Assembly: GCA_030430575.1 (NCBI GenBank)
Contig: JAUIKF010000003.1
Location: 217,412 to 281,411, forward strand
DNA length: 64,000 nt
Direction: 5' to 3'
Source: Bacteroidia bacterium
GTDB taxonomy: Bacteria; Bacteroidota; Bacteroidia; J057
Part shown: positions 9,782-19,009 of the stretch, piece by piece
Position numbering within the stretch: position 1 is the stretch's first letter
Layout: each line of letters begins with the position of its first letter
The notes under the pieces: model-generated
The model's input: the letters and a program-made list of their open reading frames with translations, nothing else
What the model was told of the DNA's origin: nothing
Database searches by the model: none
Made by a program: the position numbers and the translations under genes

Positions 9782-10792
9782 ATGAAACCTTACCAGAACA
9801 TATCCGTCGCCCTCATCATTGCCCTGGCCTCCATTTTTCCTGCCATTGCCCAGCAAACCTCTCCGCTTGAAACAGGGCAATATCAGCTCCAAGATTTTCG
9901 AAAGAAACTGAAGGATGTCATGGCTGTGAGTCGGAGACTAGATAATAGCAACAATCCCGCTATCCGTAGCGATCAAATGGTCAACTTCCTGGTAGAAGGG
10001 AATTTTTTGACAACTAATGAAATAATAAATGTTGAATGGTTGGAGGGGGGGCGCCATATCAAGGAGCAAATTCCAGCAAACACTTTGGGTGCTATTCTTC
10101 AGAAAAAGAAAGCTCAAAATGCTTCTTCTGCTTACAAAATGCGCGTTTTGGCAGTAGATATTTTTCAATTGACCAATGTAGGGAAGGTAGCTAGCAGAAA
10201 TTATGCAGAAGGCATTTCTTGGCGTCATGCCGTAGGGGATGATGGGTGCTTGGAACTATTGAATAAAACGCCTGTCAAAATCCCTTTGCGTACAGACACA
10301 GAGCGCTTCAATTTGTCTAATAAAATAGGAAAAACATTTCTTACAAATTTGACAGTTGAAATGCGAGAATCCTCTCCATTTGTTTCAGGAGGTGCCCCCA
10401 GTATGAGAAGTGCTGATACCGACTCCAAAGTCATTCACAATGTCCAAAAAGGAGAAACGCTCTACAGCATCGCTCGCCACCACCAAATGACCGTCAAAAT
10501 GCTCAAGGAGCAAAATCAGTTGACAGACAATGTCATATATCCTGGGCAGGTGTTGACGGTAAGAGCTGTCTCTCTTTCCAGTGAAAGTACCCGAAGAATC
10601 TCACCTAATTCAGGCACCTCTTCGCCCTCACCTGTCGTTACAAGTTCAGATTCGCACTATATCGTTCTTCAAGGCGATGACATGTTCAGCGTCGCCAATA
10701 AATTTAACATTACCATCCTTCAATTGATGGACCTAAATCCCGAAACTACGTTCCCGTTAGAAGCGGGAAATCAAGTGAGGATAAAACCTTAG
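9782..10792 (+). CDS. secreted protein with two LysM domains (tandem paralogue)
   Basis: This is the 336-residue sister of the upstream gene. It has a signal peptide (cleavage near AIAQQ), a diverged middle region of about 180 residues, a LysM at about 216-262 (HNVQKGETLYSIARHH, ending in VIYPGQVLTV) and a second LysM at about 291-336 (YIVLQGDDMFSVANKF, ending in AGNQVRI). The LysM parts are much more alike than the N-terminal parts, which suggests a diverging target for the N-domain. A peptidoglycan-associated periplasmic role is inferred. A large palindromic repeat array begins immediately after the stop. Confidence 0.9.
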   Translation: MKPYQNISVALIIALASIFPAIAQQTSPLETGQYQLQDFRKKLKDVMAVSRRLDNSNNPAIRSDQMVNFLVEGNFLTTNEIINVEWLEGGRHIKEQIPANTLGAILQKKKAQNASSAYKMRVLAVDIFQLTNVGKVASRNYAEGISWRHAVGDDGCLELLNKTPVKIPLRTDTERFNLSNKIGKTFLTNLTVEMRESSPFVSGGAPSMRSADTDSKVIHNVQKGETLYSIARHHQMTVKMLKEQNQLTDNVIYPGQVLTVRAVSLSSESTRRISPNSGTSSPSPVVTSSDSHYIVLQGDDMFSVANKFNITILQLMDLNPETTFPLEAGNQVRIKP

Positions 10793-10978
10793 AGATTGTT
10801 CGGGGCTATCGCCCCTCTCTGTCAGACCGCTCAGGCTGCGCCTTCGCTTTCAGATCGTTCGGCCCAAAGGCCTCACTGTCAGACCGCTCGGCTCGAAGAC
10901 TCGCCTCGCTATGAGACAAGAGAAGAAACTGAACTTTAGTCTGACAGTGAGGTCCGTCCGCAGACCGAACGGTCTCAC
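10793..10978. repeat. palindromic repeat array, copy A
   Basis: The array is built from GC-rich units of the type AGACCGCTCGGCTCGAAG followed by ACTCGCCTCGCT. They run forward, pass a short AT-rich centre (about 10918-10938), and then return in reverse complement (TCTGACAGTGAGG, GAACGGTCTC). The same units make up the arrays at 23239-23506 and 25942-26220. It lies between two co-directional genes. Confidence 0.75.
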
Positions 10979-11029
10979 ATATTCTATCATTCTATCATTC
11001 ACTCATTCTATCATTCTATCATTTACTCA
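10979..11029. repeat. ATTCTATC short-period array
   Basis: Words of the type ATTCTATC and ACTCATTC follow each other with a period of about 7-9 bases directly up to the start of the OstA-like gene. This is the reverse complement of the words at 5248-5335. Confidence 0.6.
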
Positions 11030-12652
11030 TTGCCTTCCGTTAATCGCTTTTTTTTACTCCTTAGCCTGATGACAGGCATTTGGTTCTCAGGGCTGAGTCA
11101 GCCTCTTACATCTGATCAGGATAGCACCAAAAAGATCAAGATCCTCCAAGCGCGCTCTTTGAGTTTTTCTAAAGAAAAACTAGATGCACAGAAATTCAAA
11201 GGAGATGTCATTATCCAACATGATTCTACCTTGATCTACTGTGACAGCGTGTATTTTTTTGATAAGGACAACAGAATAGAAGCCTATAGCAATGTCCGCA
11301 TTGTGATGCCTGATAGCGTCGTGATGGTCTGTGACCGCATGGACTATGATGGCACCACGCGGATCGCGGATGCCTTCAGGAATATTACCCTGACCGATGG
11401 CGAAGCCATTTTGGAAACCAGTCGTTTGTCCTATTTCCGAAACGAAACCTATGGAGAATACCGCAATGGCGGGACCCTATACAATGGAGACGATACGCTT
11501 ACTAGCAAACTGGGCTATTTCTACCCCAATGATGACATGGCCTATTTTCGAAAAGATGTAGTGCTATGGAATCCTGATTACAGGCTTGAAACCGATACTT
11601 TGGGGTATAATACCAAAGACAAAGTTGCGCTATTCATGACAGAAACCTTTATCACCAATAAGGATGGCGAACTCACCACCAAACAGGGCGAATATCATAC
11701 GGAGTCCAATGAACTGTTTCTTTTTTCGCGTAATGAGTTGCAAAATGAGGACTATAAAGTTGTCGCTGAGAACCTCAATTTTGACAATAAAACCAGTATA
11801 GGCGTTGCCAAAAAAGATGTTGTCATCGAGCCTAAGGATAGTTCCATGACGATCACTGGGCAATATGGATGGTTCAATCAGGAGGACAAAATCAGCTTTG
11901 TCACGGATACGGCGGTGGCAGTGCAGTACTTGGACGATGATACCCTATATGTGACCGCAGATACACTTTACACCCTTGAAGACAGTGCTGAACACAGGAC
12001 ATTCAAGGCATTTTATCATGTGTATTTCTTCATGAATGACATGCAAGGCCAAGCCGACTCCATGATCTATCGATATAGTGATTCTCTGATTGAACTATAT
12101 GGGAATCCCATGATCTGGGCAGATAGCAGCCAGATTTCGGCTGATACCATTCGCTTATATCTCGCTAATGACAAAGCAGACTCCATGAGCCTATCCAAAA
12201 ACGCCTTTGTCATTTCCTTGGCCGATAGCGTAGGATTTAACCAAATCAAAGGGCGAAACATCCAAGCACGGTTCCAAGACAATTCCCTACGTCATCTCCA
12301 CGTCACAGGCAATGCTGAGACCATTTATTTTGGGAAGGATGAAGAAACGGGAGGCTACCTCGCTATGAGTCAATCGAGTTCTCAGGAAATGGACATTTTT
12401 ATGGAGAACAATCAGGTGGTTAAGGTCAAAAACATCAAAGATGTTCAAGCAGTCCTTGAACCTTATTGGAAGATCATGTATGAGACGAATCAGCTAGGGG
12501 GAGTTAATTGGCGCTATGAAGAAAGACCTCAGAAGCCGGAATCCGCCAAGGCATTTGGGATGAAATATGCAATGCCATTGGCTGTGATGAAGCCTGCAGA
12601 GATGACTGAAGAGTCTGAAGAGGAACCTATGCTAGATGAAAATAAGCCATAA
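11030..12652 (+). CDS. OstA/LptA-like outer-membrane biogenesis protein
   Basis: The 540-residue product resembles Bacteroidota OstA-like proteins, relatives of the LptA/LptD N-terminal domain. The LptA jelly-roll pattern is seen repeatedly (FKGDVIIQHDSTLIYCDSVYFF, then IEAYSNVRIVMPDSVVMVCDRMDYD, and later similar blocks). A role in lipopolysaccharide transport to the outer membrane is inferred from this family. The start used is TTG at 11030, because it gives a complete signal peptide (MPSVNRFFLLLSLMTGIWFSG); the next ATG at about 11069 would remove most of it. A glutamate-rich tail ends the protein. The gene is followed by a strong terminator shared with the convergent cytochrome gene. Confidence 0.85.
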   Translation: MPSVNRFFLLLSLMTGIWFSGLSQPLTSDQDSTKKIKILQARSLSFSKEKLDAQKFKGDVIIQHDSTLIYCDSVYFFDKDNRIEAYSNVRIVMPDSVVMVCDRMDYDGTTRIADAFRNITLTDGEAILETSRLSYFRNETYGEYRNGGTLYNGDDTLTSKLGYFYPNDDMAYFRKDVVLWNPDYRLETDTLGYNTKDKVALFMTETFITNKDGELTTKQGEYHTESNELFLFSRNELQNEDYKVVAENLNFDNKTSIGVAKKDVVIEPKDSSMTITGQYGWFNQEDKISFVTDTAVAVQYLDDDTLYVTADTLYTLEDSAEHRTFKAFYHVYFFMNDMQGQADSMIYRYSDSLIELYGNPMIWADSSQISADTIRLYLANDKADSMSLSKNAFVISLADSVGFNQIKGRNIQARFQDNSLRHLHVTGNAETIYFGKDEETGGYLAMSQSSSQEMDIFMENNQVVKVKNIKDVQAVLEPYWKIMYETNQLGGVNWRYEERPQKPESAKAFGMKYAMPLAVMKPAEMTEESEEEPMLDENKP

Positions 12653-12663
12653 ATTTTTAAGAG

Positions 12664-12715
12664 AGACCTCGGAAGTTTAATTATCACAATGGTCAAAAAC
12701 TTCCGAGGTCTTTTT
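12664..12715. terminator. bidirectional terminator between convergent genes
   Basis: A perfect 15-bp inverted repeat (AGACCTCGGAAGTTT at 12664-12678 and its complement at 12697-12711) encloses an 18-nt loop and is followed by a T-run on the plus strand. It lies between the stops of the OstA-like and cytochrome c genes. Confidence 0.85.
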
Positions 12716-12720
12716 CTCAA

Positions 12721-13146
12721 TTACTCACATTTCTCAATCCACTCCTCCACTTCCTTCCGGCTACTTTTCTTCCCCACATTTCCCCAAGCATTCCGCACAT
12801 AATGAATCAGGCTCTGAACCTGAGATACCGAAAGCTTGTCGTCACCAATGCCTGCCATCGGTAAGTTATATTCAATGCCATTAACCCTAATAGGCCCATC
12901 CAAGCCATTGATAATCACGCAAGGGAGTTCTTCTAAGTGGGATTCAAGGTAATCAGCCGCTGCGAGGGGAGGAATCATTTGCAAAAAACCTTCCCCATTT
13001 TCTCCATGGCAGTTCATACAATAAGCTTCATAGAGGCGCTGTCCTTCCCGCATGGTAGGATCTCCCATCCACTGACGAGCCATCAGCAAGCCTGCGATGA
13101 TCACCACAGGCCATAATAAATGGAACCATCTCCGATTAATTGTCAT
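12721..13146 (-). CDS. membrane-anchored class I cytochrome c
   Basis: This 141-residue protein has an N-terminal membrane anchor (about residues 9-24) and one c-type heme site, C43-M-N-C46-H47, in the usual YCMNCHGENGEG context. A distal methionine is likely within NLPMAGIGDDKLS. It probably works as a small electron carrier facing the periplasm. The reading frame overlaps the end of the SCO-like gene by 11 nt, so the two are one operon. That pairing fits a role in cytochrome oxidase assembly or electron delivery. Confidence 0.9.
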   Translation of the reverse strand: MTINRRWFHLLWPVVIIAGLLMARQWMGDPTMREGQRLYEAYCMNCHGENGEGFLQMIPPLAAADYLESHLEELPCVIINGLDGPIRVNGIEYNLPMAGIGDDKLSVSQVQSLIHYVRNAWGNVGKKSSRKEVEEWIEKCE

Positions 13147-13855
13147 CTGGATTGTCTAGCAGCCAATGAATGTCCCGAATCAATTTGTCTACCGATTTGG
13201 GGTCAGTCCCATCATAGCCAATGCGATAATGTGTATTCCCGTCCTGATCCAAGATCTTCTCCTGACGGCCCCTGAGGCGGCCTTGTTGATCTACCAAGTG
13301 GAACTTGCCATCGTGGGAGATATTGCCAGGAATCTCGGCATCAGGGGTGGGAAGGCGTTCCCAATACTTGACGGGCATCATATAGAGGCTATCGCGGTTG
13401 CCTGTCATGAAGTGCCATTTCTTCGAATCTATTTCCCCTAAACGGGAAGCATAAACCTTAAGGCGTGCTACAGAATCTCTTTCCGGGTCAATGCTGTGGG
13501 ACAAAAAAACTACCCGATCATCCGTTTCAAATTCCTGATAGATACGGTACATCTGTTTCTTCATCACATGGCATATCGTAGGGCAGTGAGAGAAGAAAAA
13601 ATCAGCTACATAGACCTTTCCCTCTACATCCTTCTTCGTCACTATGCTTCCATCTTGATCATAAAACCGAAAGTCGGGAATGGCTTGGTCTAGCGTATCT
13701 GTCACTTGTTCGCCATCAAGCATCCGGACCTCAATATCCTTGTCCTTAAGAACAGGAAGTGGGGGCATTTCTTCGTTGGCCACCTCACTGCCGCCAGCGC
13801 AAGCTGTGAAGAACAGAAAAAGGCCAATCAAATAAGGAAATTGTTTATTCATCAT
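13136..13855 (-). CDS. SCO1/SenC-family copper chaperone lipoprotein
   Basis: A thioredoxin-like fold carries the copper-binding CPTIC motif (FFFSHCPTICHVMKK) and the later histidine in LSHSIDPERDS, both diagnostic of SCO/SenC proteins that load copper into the CuA site of cytochrome oxidase. I start the gene at ATG 13855 (or 13852), giving MNKQFPYLIGLFLFFTACAGG with a lipobox at TAC. A longer frame to 13906 would put 17 unlikely residues before this signal. The protein is expected to be an inner- or outer-membrane lipoprotein facing the periplasm. It overlaps the cytochrome c gene. Confidence 0.92.
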   Translation of the reverse strand: MMNKQFPYLIGLFLFFTACAGGSEVANEEMPPLPVLKDKDIEVRMLDGEQVTDTLDQAIPDFRFYDQDGSIVTKKDVEGKVYVADFFFSHCPTICHVMKKQMYRIYQEFETDDRVVFLSHSIDPERDSVARLKVYASRLGEIDSKKWHFMTGNRDSLYMMPVKYWERLPTPDAEIPGNISHDGKFHLVDQQGRLRGRQEKILDQDGNTHYRIGYDGTDPKSVDKLIRDIHWLLDNPDDN

Positions 13856-13982
13856 GATTCCAAGGCTATACTTATTTTTTGGAGGGCAAATGTAACCAAA
13901 ACGCACAAGAATAAAGATAGTTGGTTTTCGAAAATGAGAAATGTACCCTATCTTTTCACCCTAATCCCTACGTATTCCTACT

Positions 13983-14558
13983 ATGAGACTACAATATAAT
14001 AGCCCCGTTATCCTCACCTTTGCGATTATTTCCGCAATTGTCACTTTTTTAGGAAGTGAGGAATTCATGAACATAGACGCTTTCAAAGGCCTTTTTTCGG
14101 TATGTTCAGAAATGAATTGGAGCAATCCCCTTACTTATCCACGTTTTGTCAGCCATATTTTTGGCCATCAAGGCATGGGTCATTTTGTGGGGAATTTCAC
14201 CCTGATTTTATTGATAGGGCCGATTCTGGAGGAAAAATACGGGTCACGTGACCTCCTGTTGATGATGGCAGTTACGGCGATTATTACCAGCATTCTCTGG
14301 ATTGTCTTATTTGATGGTCAATGTTTACTGGGCGCCAGTGGGATTGTATTTATGTTAATTGTCTTAAGTTCTCTTACCAATTTTCAGTCTGGTAAAATCC
14401 CTTTAACCTTTATCCTTGTCATTCTCCTGTTTTTAGGAAAAGAGTTACTAGATTCTTTTGGCCAAGATCAAGTATCCCAGTTTGGACACATTATCGGTGG
14501 GATATGTGGAGGCCTGTTTGGCTTTCTAATGGAAGGCAATAAAAAGAAATCGGCGTAA
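13983..14558 (+). CDS. rhomboid-family intramembrane serine protease
   Basis: This 191-residue protein has about six hydrophobic helices and the full rhomboid signature: HxxxGHFVGN around residues 62-71, the nucleophile Ser119 in GASG, and the catalytic His169 in FGHIIGG. It is expected to cut transmembrane substrates in the inner membrane; the substrate is unknown. It is 12 nt upstream of an alpha/beta hydrolase and probably co-transcribed with it. Its length matches the minimal six-helix rhomboids. Confidence 0.9.
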   Translation: MRLQYNSPVILTFAIISAIVTFLGSEEFMNIDAFKGLFSVCSEMNWSNPLTYPRFVSHIFGHQGMGHFVGNFTLILLIGPILEEKYGSRDLLLMMAVTAIITSILWIVLFDGQCLLGASGIVFMLIVLSSLTNFQSGKIPLTFILVILLFLGKELLDSFGQDQVSQFGHIIGGICGGLFGFLMEGNKKKSA

Positions 14559-14570
14559 CCTTTAGCTCTT

Positions 14571-15437
14571 ATGCGTGCAAGCAACTGGCAAATAAATGGG
14601 CAACAAGTTGAGCTCAACGGCCACCAAATTTTTTACCGCGATTCTGGAGGCGAAAAACCTGCCTTGTTGATTTTGCATGGCTACCCTACTAGCAGTTATG
14701 ATTATTGGAAGGTCTGGGATTCACTCTCCCAGACCTTTCGCGTAATTGTTCATGACCATTTAGGGTTTGGTTTTTCTGACAAACCACAAGGATATTCCTA
14801 CTCCCTGATAGACCAGACCGATATCGCCATCCAACTATGGCAACACCTCGGCATTACGCATGCGCATCTTTTGGGACACGACTATGGCACAAGCATTGCC
14901 ACTGAGCTGATCGCAAGGCGAAACATGGGCTATGAGCCGATACGGCTCGATTCTCTAACCCTCTGCAATGGCAGCATGCACATCGAGATGGCCAAGCTCC
15001 GCTTCATCCAGGTATTGCTGAAAAGCAACCTCACAGGCCCACTTGTGGCACGCCTCAGCAGCTTTCGCCTATTTCAGCGAAATATTCGCAATATATTTCA
15101 CGACCCTTCCCAAATCACCGCCGCAGAACTCCAAGACCAATGGGCTATGCTCATTGGTAATGGCGGGCGGGCTGTCCTGCCACGCATTACCCAATACATC
15201 GAAGAGCGCAAGCGCTTCTGGCATCGCTGGATTGGCGGCTTACAGCAGTCGGATTTACGGACAAACATCGTTTGGGCCACGGAAGACCCTGTAGCCGTGG
15301 TGGGTATGGCACATGTCCTCCACGAAGAGATTGCCAATAGCAATCTCCAGCTTCTGCCTGAAGCAGGGCATTTTCCGATGTTGGAGATTCCTGAACGGTG
15401 GAAAGATGCGGTCACTGGGTTAATTTTGAATGATTGA
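14571..15437 (+). CDS. alpha/beta hydrolase with Asp nucleophile (epoxide-hydrolase/dehalogenase type)
   Basis: The 288-residue protein has the oxyanion motif LHGYPTSS (about residue 35) and the nucleophile elbow G102-H-D104-Y-G106, where aspartate replaces serine as in epoxide hydrolases and haloalkane dehalogenases. The catalytic histidine is in EAGHFPML near the C-terminus, and an acid lies in WATEDPV. HDHLGFGFSDKP is also typical of this group. There is no signal peptide, so it should be cytoplasmic. It follows the rhomboid gene after 12 nt. The reaction type is inferred from the Asp; the substrate is open. Confidence 0.85.
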   Translation: MRASNWQINGQQVELNGHQIFYRDSGGEKPALLILHGYPTSSYDYWKVWDSLSQTFRVIVHDHLGFGFSDKPQGYSYSLIDQTDIAIQLWQHLGITHAHLLGHDYGTSIATELIARRNMGYEPIRLDSLTLCNGSMHIEMAKLRFIQVLLKSNLTGPLVARLSSFRLFQRNIRNIFHDPSQITAAELQDQWAMLIGNGGRAVLPRITQYIEERKRFWHRWIGGLQQSDLRTNIVWATEDPVAVVGMAHVLHEEIANSNLQLLPEAGHFPMLEIPERWKDAVTGLILND

Positions 15438-15482
15438 ATGTTGAATTTTGAATGTAGCAGGTTTATTAGAAGTTGAATTTGA

Positions 15483-15727
15483 ATACACTGTAAACAAAGT
15501 TTCTTACCATAACAGTCTTACTGTCATTTCGACGACCGGAGGCTTTGTGAAGGGAGGAGAAATCTAACACGCCCTTTTGTACTGGCTATATAATGTTTAG
15601 CCCATGCGCTTCGATTTATTTACTAGACCAGCATGTTAGATTTCTCCCGTTGGTCGAAATGCATGCCCTGAGTATTCCGAAGGGACAACTTAGTTGTAAA
15701 GACAAGAAATTTAATTTACACTGTATT
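15483..15727. repeat. MITE-like element, related core but different ends
   Basis: This element of about 245 bp is bounded by imperfect inverted termini (TACACTGTAAA at the left, TTTACACTGTA at the right). Its core shares the modules GTCATTTCGAC, GGAGAAATCTAA, CTAGACCA and TTAGATTTCTCC with the elements at 33055 and 48066. It fills most of the 329-bp gap between the hydrolase and the FAD oxidoreductase gene. An open frame that begins inside it at 15593 is not taken as coding. Confidence 0.55.
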
Positions 15728-15766
15728 GAGCGACAATCCCCCAACTCAAAACATAAAGCTTCCTCA

Positions 15767-16948
15767 ATGGATGATTTTCTCATCATAGGCGCAGGCATCT
15801 TTGGCCTGACCACTGCCATAGAACTCCAAAAACGAGGATACCAAGTCTCCTTACTGGCTGGTGGACCTATCCCCCACCCTAAGGCAGCCTCCACAGACAT
15901 CAGTAAGATTGTCCGCATGGAGTATGGTTCAGATGCCTTTTACATGGACATGGCGGACCGCTGTATCGATGAATGGCATGCCTGGAATGATTTGTTTCAA
16001 GAAGAATTGTATCGCGAAGTTGGATTTCTGTTGGCTTGTAGCAAGCCAATGGAGGCTGAGACTCAGCCTTATGAGCACAGCAGTTTTCACCTGCTTCAGG
16101 CACGGGGCCATCAACCAGAACACCTTGTAGGTGATTTGATTTCAAAGCGGTTTCCCGCATTTGCTTCAAGAAGATATGTGGATGGATTTTATCACAAAAG
16201 AGCAGGATATGCCCTGGCAGGACGGACGATCGAAGTATTGGCAAAGTATGCACAATCGTTGGGTGTTGAGGTAAAAGAAGCTATAAGGGTAAAAGAATTA
16301 TTAATAGAAAATAGCCAGGCTAAAGGAGTAACTTCAGAGAAAGGAGAAAAGCACCTGGCTGGCCATACCATTGTATGTGCAGGTGCACATACGGCATTTT
16401 TAGTCCCTGACCTTCAGCCGTTTATGCAAGTCACGGGTCATCCCGTTTTTCACTTACGCCCTCGAAATTCTTCGTTATTCGAATCCCCTAAGCTTCCCGT
16501 CTTCGCTGCTGATATCTCCCATTCAGGCTGGTATGGGTTTCCCTACCATCCCCATGAACACGTCGTCAAAATCGCCAATCATGGCGTAGGGCAGGTCCTC
16601 CACCCAGACCGAGATCCCCGGGAGGTGAGGGAAGCAGATGTGCAACACCTACGTACTTTTCTACAGACTGCCTTTCCCAAACTGCATGATGCCCCCATTG
16701 TCTATACCCGCCGTTGTCTATACATGGACACCCTTGATGGTCATTTTTGGATCGACCGACATCCCAGGATCGGCAATCTCATGATAGGTACAGGCGGCAG
16801 TGGACACGGCTTCAAAATGGGCCCCGAATTGGGGAAACTGATTGCCGCAGCGGCGCTGGGCGAGAAAAGAGAAGGCGCGGAGCGCTTTCGCTGGCGGGAG
16901 TTGGGAGGCCAAGTGAAAGGGGAAGAAGAGGCCAGGTTTAGGGAGTAA
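15767..16948 (+). CDS. FAD-dependent oxidoreductase of the DAO/sarcosine-oxidase-like family
   Basis: Starting at ATG 15767 the product of 393 residues begins directly with the dinucleotide-binding strand MDDFLIIGAGIFGLTTAIEL (GxGxxG). A longer upstream frame would add 58 residues encoded by repeat DNA. Further family marks are ASTDISKIVRMEYG (the flavin-contact region typical of sarcosine and pipecolate oxidases) and the C-terminal GTGGSGHGFKMGPELG. It probably oxidises a secondary amine or amino acid in the cytoplasm; the substrate is not evident. It stands alone, with a convergent regulator gene 34 nt downstream. Confidence 0.85.
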   Translation: MDDFLIIGAGIFGLTTAIELQKRGYQVSLLAGGPIPHPKAASTDISKIVRMEYGSDAFYMDMADRCIDEWHAWNDLFQEELYREVGFLLACSKPMEAETQPYEHSSFHLLQARGHQPEHLVGDLISKRFPAFASRRYVDGFYHKRAGYALAGRTIEVLAKYAQSLGVEVKEAIRVKELLIENSQAKGVTSEKGEKHLAGHTIVCAGAHTAFLVPDLQPFMQVTGHPVFHLRPRNSSLFESPKLPVFAADISHSGWYGFPYHPHEHVVKIANHGVGQVLHPDRDPREVREADVQHLRTFLQTAFPKLHDAPIVYTRRCLYMDTLDGHFWIDRHPRIGNLMIGTGGSGHGFKMGPELGKLIAAAALGEKREGAERFRWRELGGQVKGEEEARFRE

Positions 16949-16982
16949 GCGTTTTGGGTTTTGGGTTTTGGGAAAATTCTTC

Positions 16983-18884
16983 TCACCCAAATTTCTCAAT
17001 AAACGCCTGCAAGTTCTCTGACTCGTGAAGGGCTAGCTTCTTCCTAAGGCGGTAACGCCCTTTTTTCACACTCTCGGGAGAGATCCCGAGGATATTGGCG
17101 ATTTCTGAGGACGACAGGTTGAGTTTGAGTAACACAAACAGACGGCGCTCTGCCTTGGTGAGATCAGGATGTTGAGCACGTAAGCGATCAAAAAAGCCTA
17201 CATATACGCGGTCAAAGTGCTTTTTGAAAGTCACCCAATCTTCATCAGTCAAGATTTTGAGTTCCAGCAGTTCATCTAATTTTACTTTTCGCTCCAGTTC
17301 TACGTCTTCTCCCTGCAACTTCATGGCTTGCAATTTGGCCTCCAGCTCTTCTACCAAAGCATTTTTACTCAATACATTTTGCATATATGAAGTCAGCTCG
17401 CTCTTATGATGCGCCAGTTCCGCCTGTGTCATCCGCAAATCTTTCGCTGTAAGCTCTTCCTTAGCTTTGAGGATCTGCAATTCCTTTTCATGTAGGATGC
17501 CATCCTTCCGTATTTTAAGGCGCTGTCGACTGATAATCAGAATGGTAATGATGAGCACTGCCAACAGCCCAAATATCAAATTGATACGCTGCTTTCGTGC
17601 TTGTTCGTTTTTCGCCTCCAGGTCTGCAATTTCTCGCTCTCGTTCCTCGGCCTTATATTTCGCCTGCATGTCTTCGATAATGCGCGTTTTCTCTTCATTA
17701 AATAGGCTATCGCGAAGACTGTGGTATTTAGATTGGTGAAAAAGAGCCTTTTCAAAATTACCCAACTCCTTGTATAAGTCCGTGATTTTCTCATGGGCCT
17801 TGGCCTGAGTATGCTTACCACCATGACCTTCTGCCATTTCGATAGACTGCTGATAGAAGCTCAGGGCTTCTTGCTCCTTACCTAATTCTCGTTTCGCATC
17901 CCCAATATTTCCTAGGATTTTGGGGATCTGACGGTAGTCTTGTACCTCCTCCATTACCCCAATAGATTGCTCCAAAAAACTGGCTGCAGCTGCCCAATTG
18001 CCTAGCGCCATATGGGGAAGCGCCATATTATTGAGGGTTTCCCCTAATCCCCTGACATCGCTGATTTCCTTGCGAATTTTGTAAGCCTCTTCGTGGTGAA
18101 AAATAGAGCTTTGGTAATCTTTTAACTCGTAAAAGGCAACCCCAACCAGGTTATGGGCATAAGCCATATTACCTGAGTCCTGAATAGCCGTATAGGCTTG
18201 CAATAGTTCTTGGAAAGAAGCCAAGGCTTCTTCATGGGCCCCCAAAAGGAAATGGACAATGCCCATTTCTTCTTTCACATAATTGATATTATCCGTATCC
18301 CCTTCTTCCTGAAAGATCGCCGTAGCTTTATGGAAATGTGTGATAGCCTCATCATAATTTCCCATGTAGCGATAATTGGTAGCTAAGTCTCGGTGCGCAC
18401 CAGCAATCTCCGTTTTAGTGCCAGATTCGATGGCCCATTCCAGCGTCTCCATAAAGGGCTTTTCTGCGAGGTCATATTTGGCCATCAGGAAATAACAAAG
18501 GCCTTGTAACCCCTTAACCTCAGCTTCTTGAGAAGTTGAAAGTTTTGGGAATTTTTCTGTTAATTCGCTAAGCATCTTTTCAGCCTCCTCAAACCCTCCC
18601 AAGTCTGTCATTTTACTGGCTAAATGCAATCGGCAATCGATTTCCAGTGATGAATTAGAAATGGTTTGAGCATATTCCAATGCCTGTTGGCTAAAGGTTA
18701 TGGCTTCGGGATTGCCTTCTTGGATGTACAGATCACTAATTTGATGGAGTAACATTACCTTCTCTTCCCCACTTGTATTTTCTGCTTTTTTCGTCAAAGT
18801 CGTTACCTCTACCGGGTCCACAGCAAAAAGTACTAAAACTGAAAAAATAAAAAGCAAAAGGGTATTTATCACTTTCAAGTTCAT
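16983..18884 (-). CDS. membrane-anchored TPR protein with C-terminal LuxR-type HTH
   Basis: This 633-residue protein has a signal peptide, then six to eight tetratricopeptide-type repeats (about residues 40-400; for example YAHNLVGVAFYELKDYQSSIFHHEEAYK). A single membrane helix follows at about 433-451 (LIFGLLAVLIITILIIS), then a long coiled coil and a helix-turn-helix at about 575-625 (LTKAERRLFVLLKLNLSSSEIANILGIS). Proteins of this layout are common one-component regulators in Bacteroidota: the TPR part senses in the periplasm and the HTH part is cytoplasmic. No target operator can be named. It is divergent from the MotA-like gene, with 125 bp between. Confidence 0.9.
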   Translation of the reverse strand: MNLKVINTLLLFIFSVLVLFAVDPVEVTTLTKKAENTSGEEKVMLLHQISDLYIQEGNPEAITFSQQALEYAQTISNSSLEIDCRLHLASKMTDLGGFEEAEKMLSELTEKFPKLSTSQEAEVKGLQGLCYFLMAKYDLAEKPFMETLEWAIESGTKTEIAGAHRDLATNYRYMGNYDEAITHFHKATAIFQEEGDTDNINYVKEEMGIVHFLLGAHEEALASFQELLQAYTAIQDSGNMAYAHNLVGVAFYELKDYQSSIFHHEEAYKIRKEISDVRGLGETLNNMALPHMALGNWAAAASFLEQSIGVMEEVQDYRQIPKILGNIGDAKRELGKEQEALSFYQQSIEMAEGHGGKHTQAKAHEKITDLYKELGNFEKALFHQSKYHSLRDSLFNEEKTRIIEDMQAKYKAEEREREIADLEAKNEQARKQRINLIFGLLAVLIITILIISRQRLKIRKDGILHEKELQILKAKEELTAKDLRMTQAELAHHKSELTSYMQNVLSKNALVEELEAKLQAMKLQGEDVELERKVKLDELLELKILTDEDWVTFKKHFDRVYVGFFDRLRAQHPDLTKAERRLFVLLKLNLSSSEIANILGISPESVKKGRYRLRKKLALHESENLQAFIEKFG

Positions 18885-19009
18885 GTGTTAAAATTACAAA
18901 AACTTCCTACCGAATATGAATAAACTTCAAACTTCTTCATATTCGTTGCACAATGCCAAAGCTTTTCCCATTTTTGCCTACAATCTATACTAATTGACTC
19001 ATAACGCTC

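Noticed and set aside
15593..15766. N-terminal extension of 58 residues on the FAD oxidoreductase
   Set aside because: It is encoded by the MITE-like element, while the protein family begins directly at the FAD strand starting at 15767.
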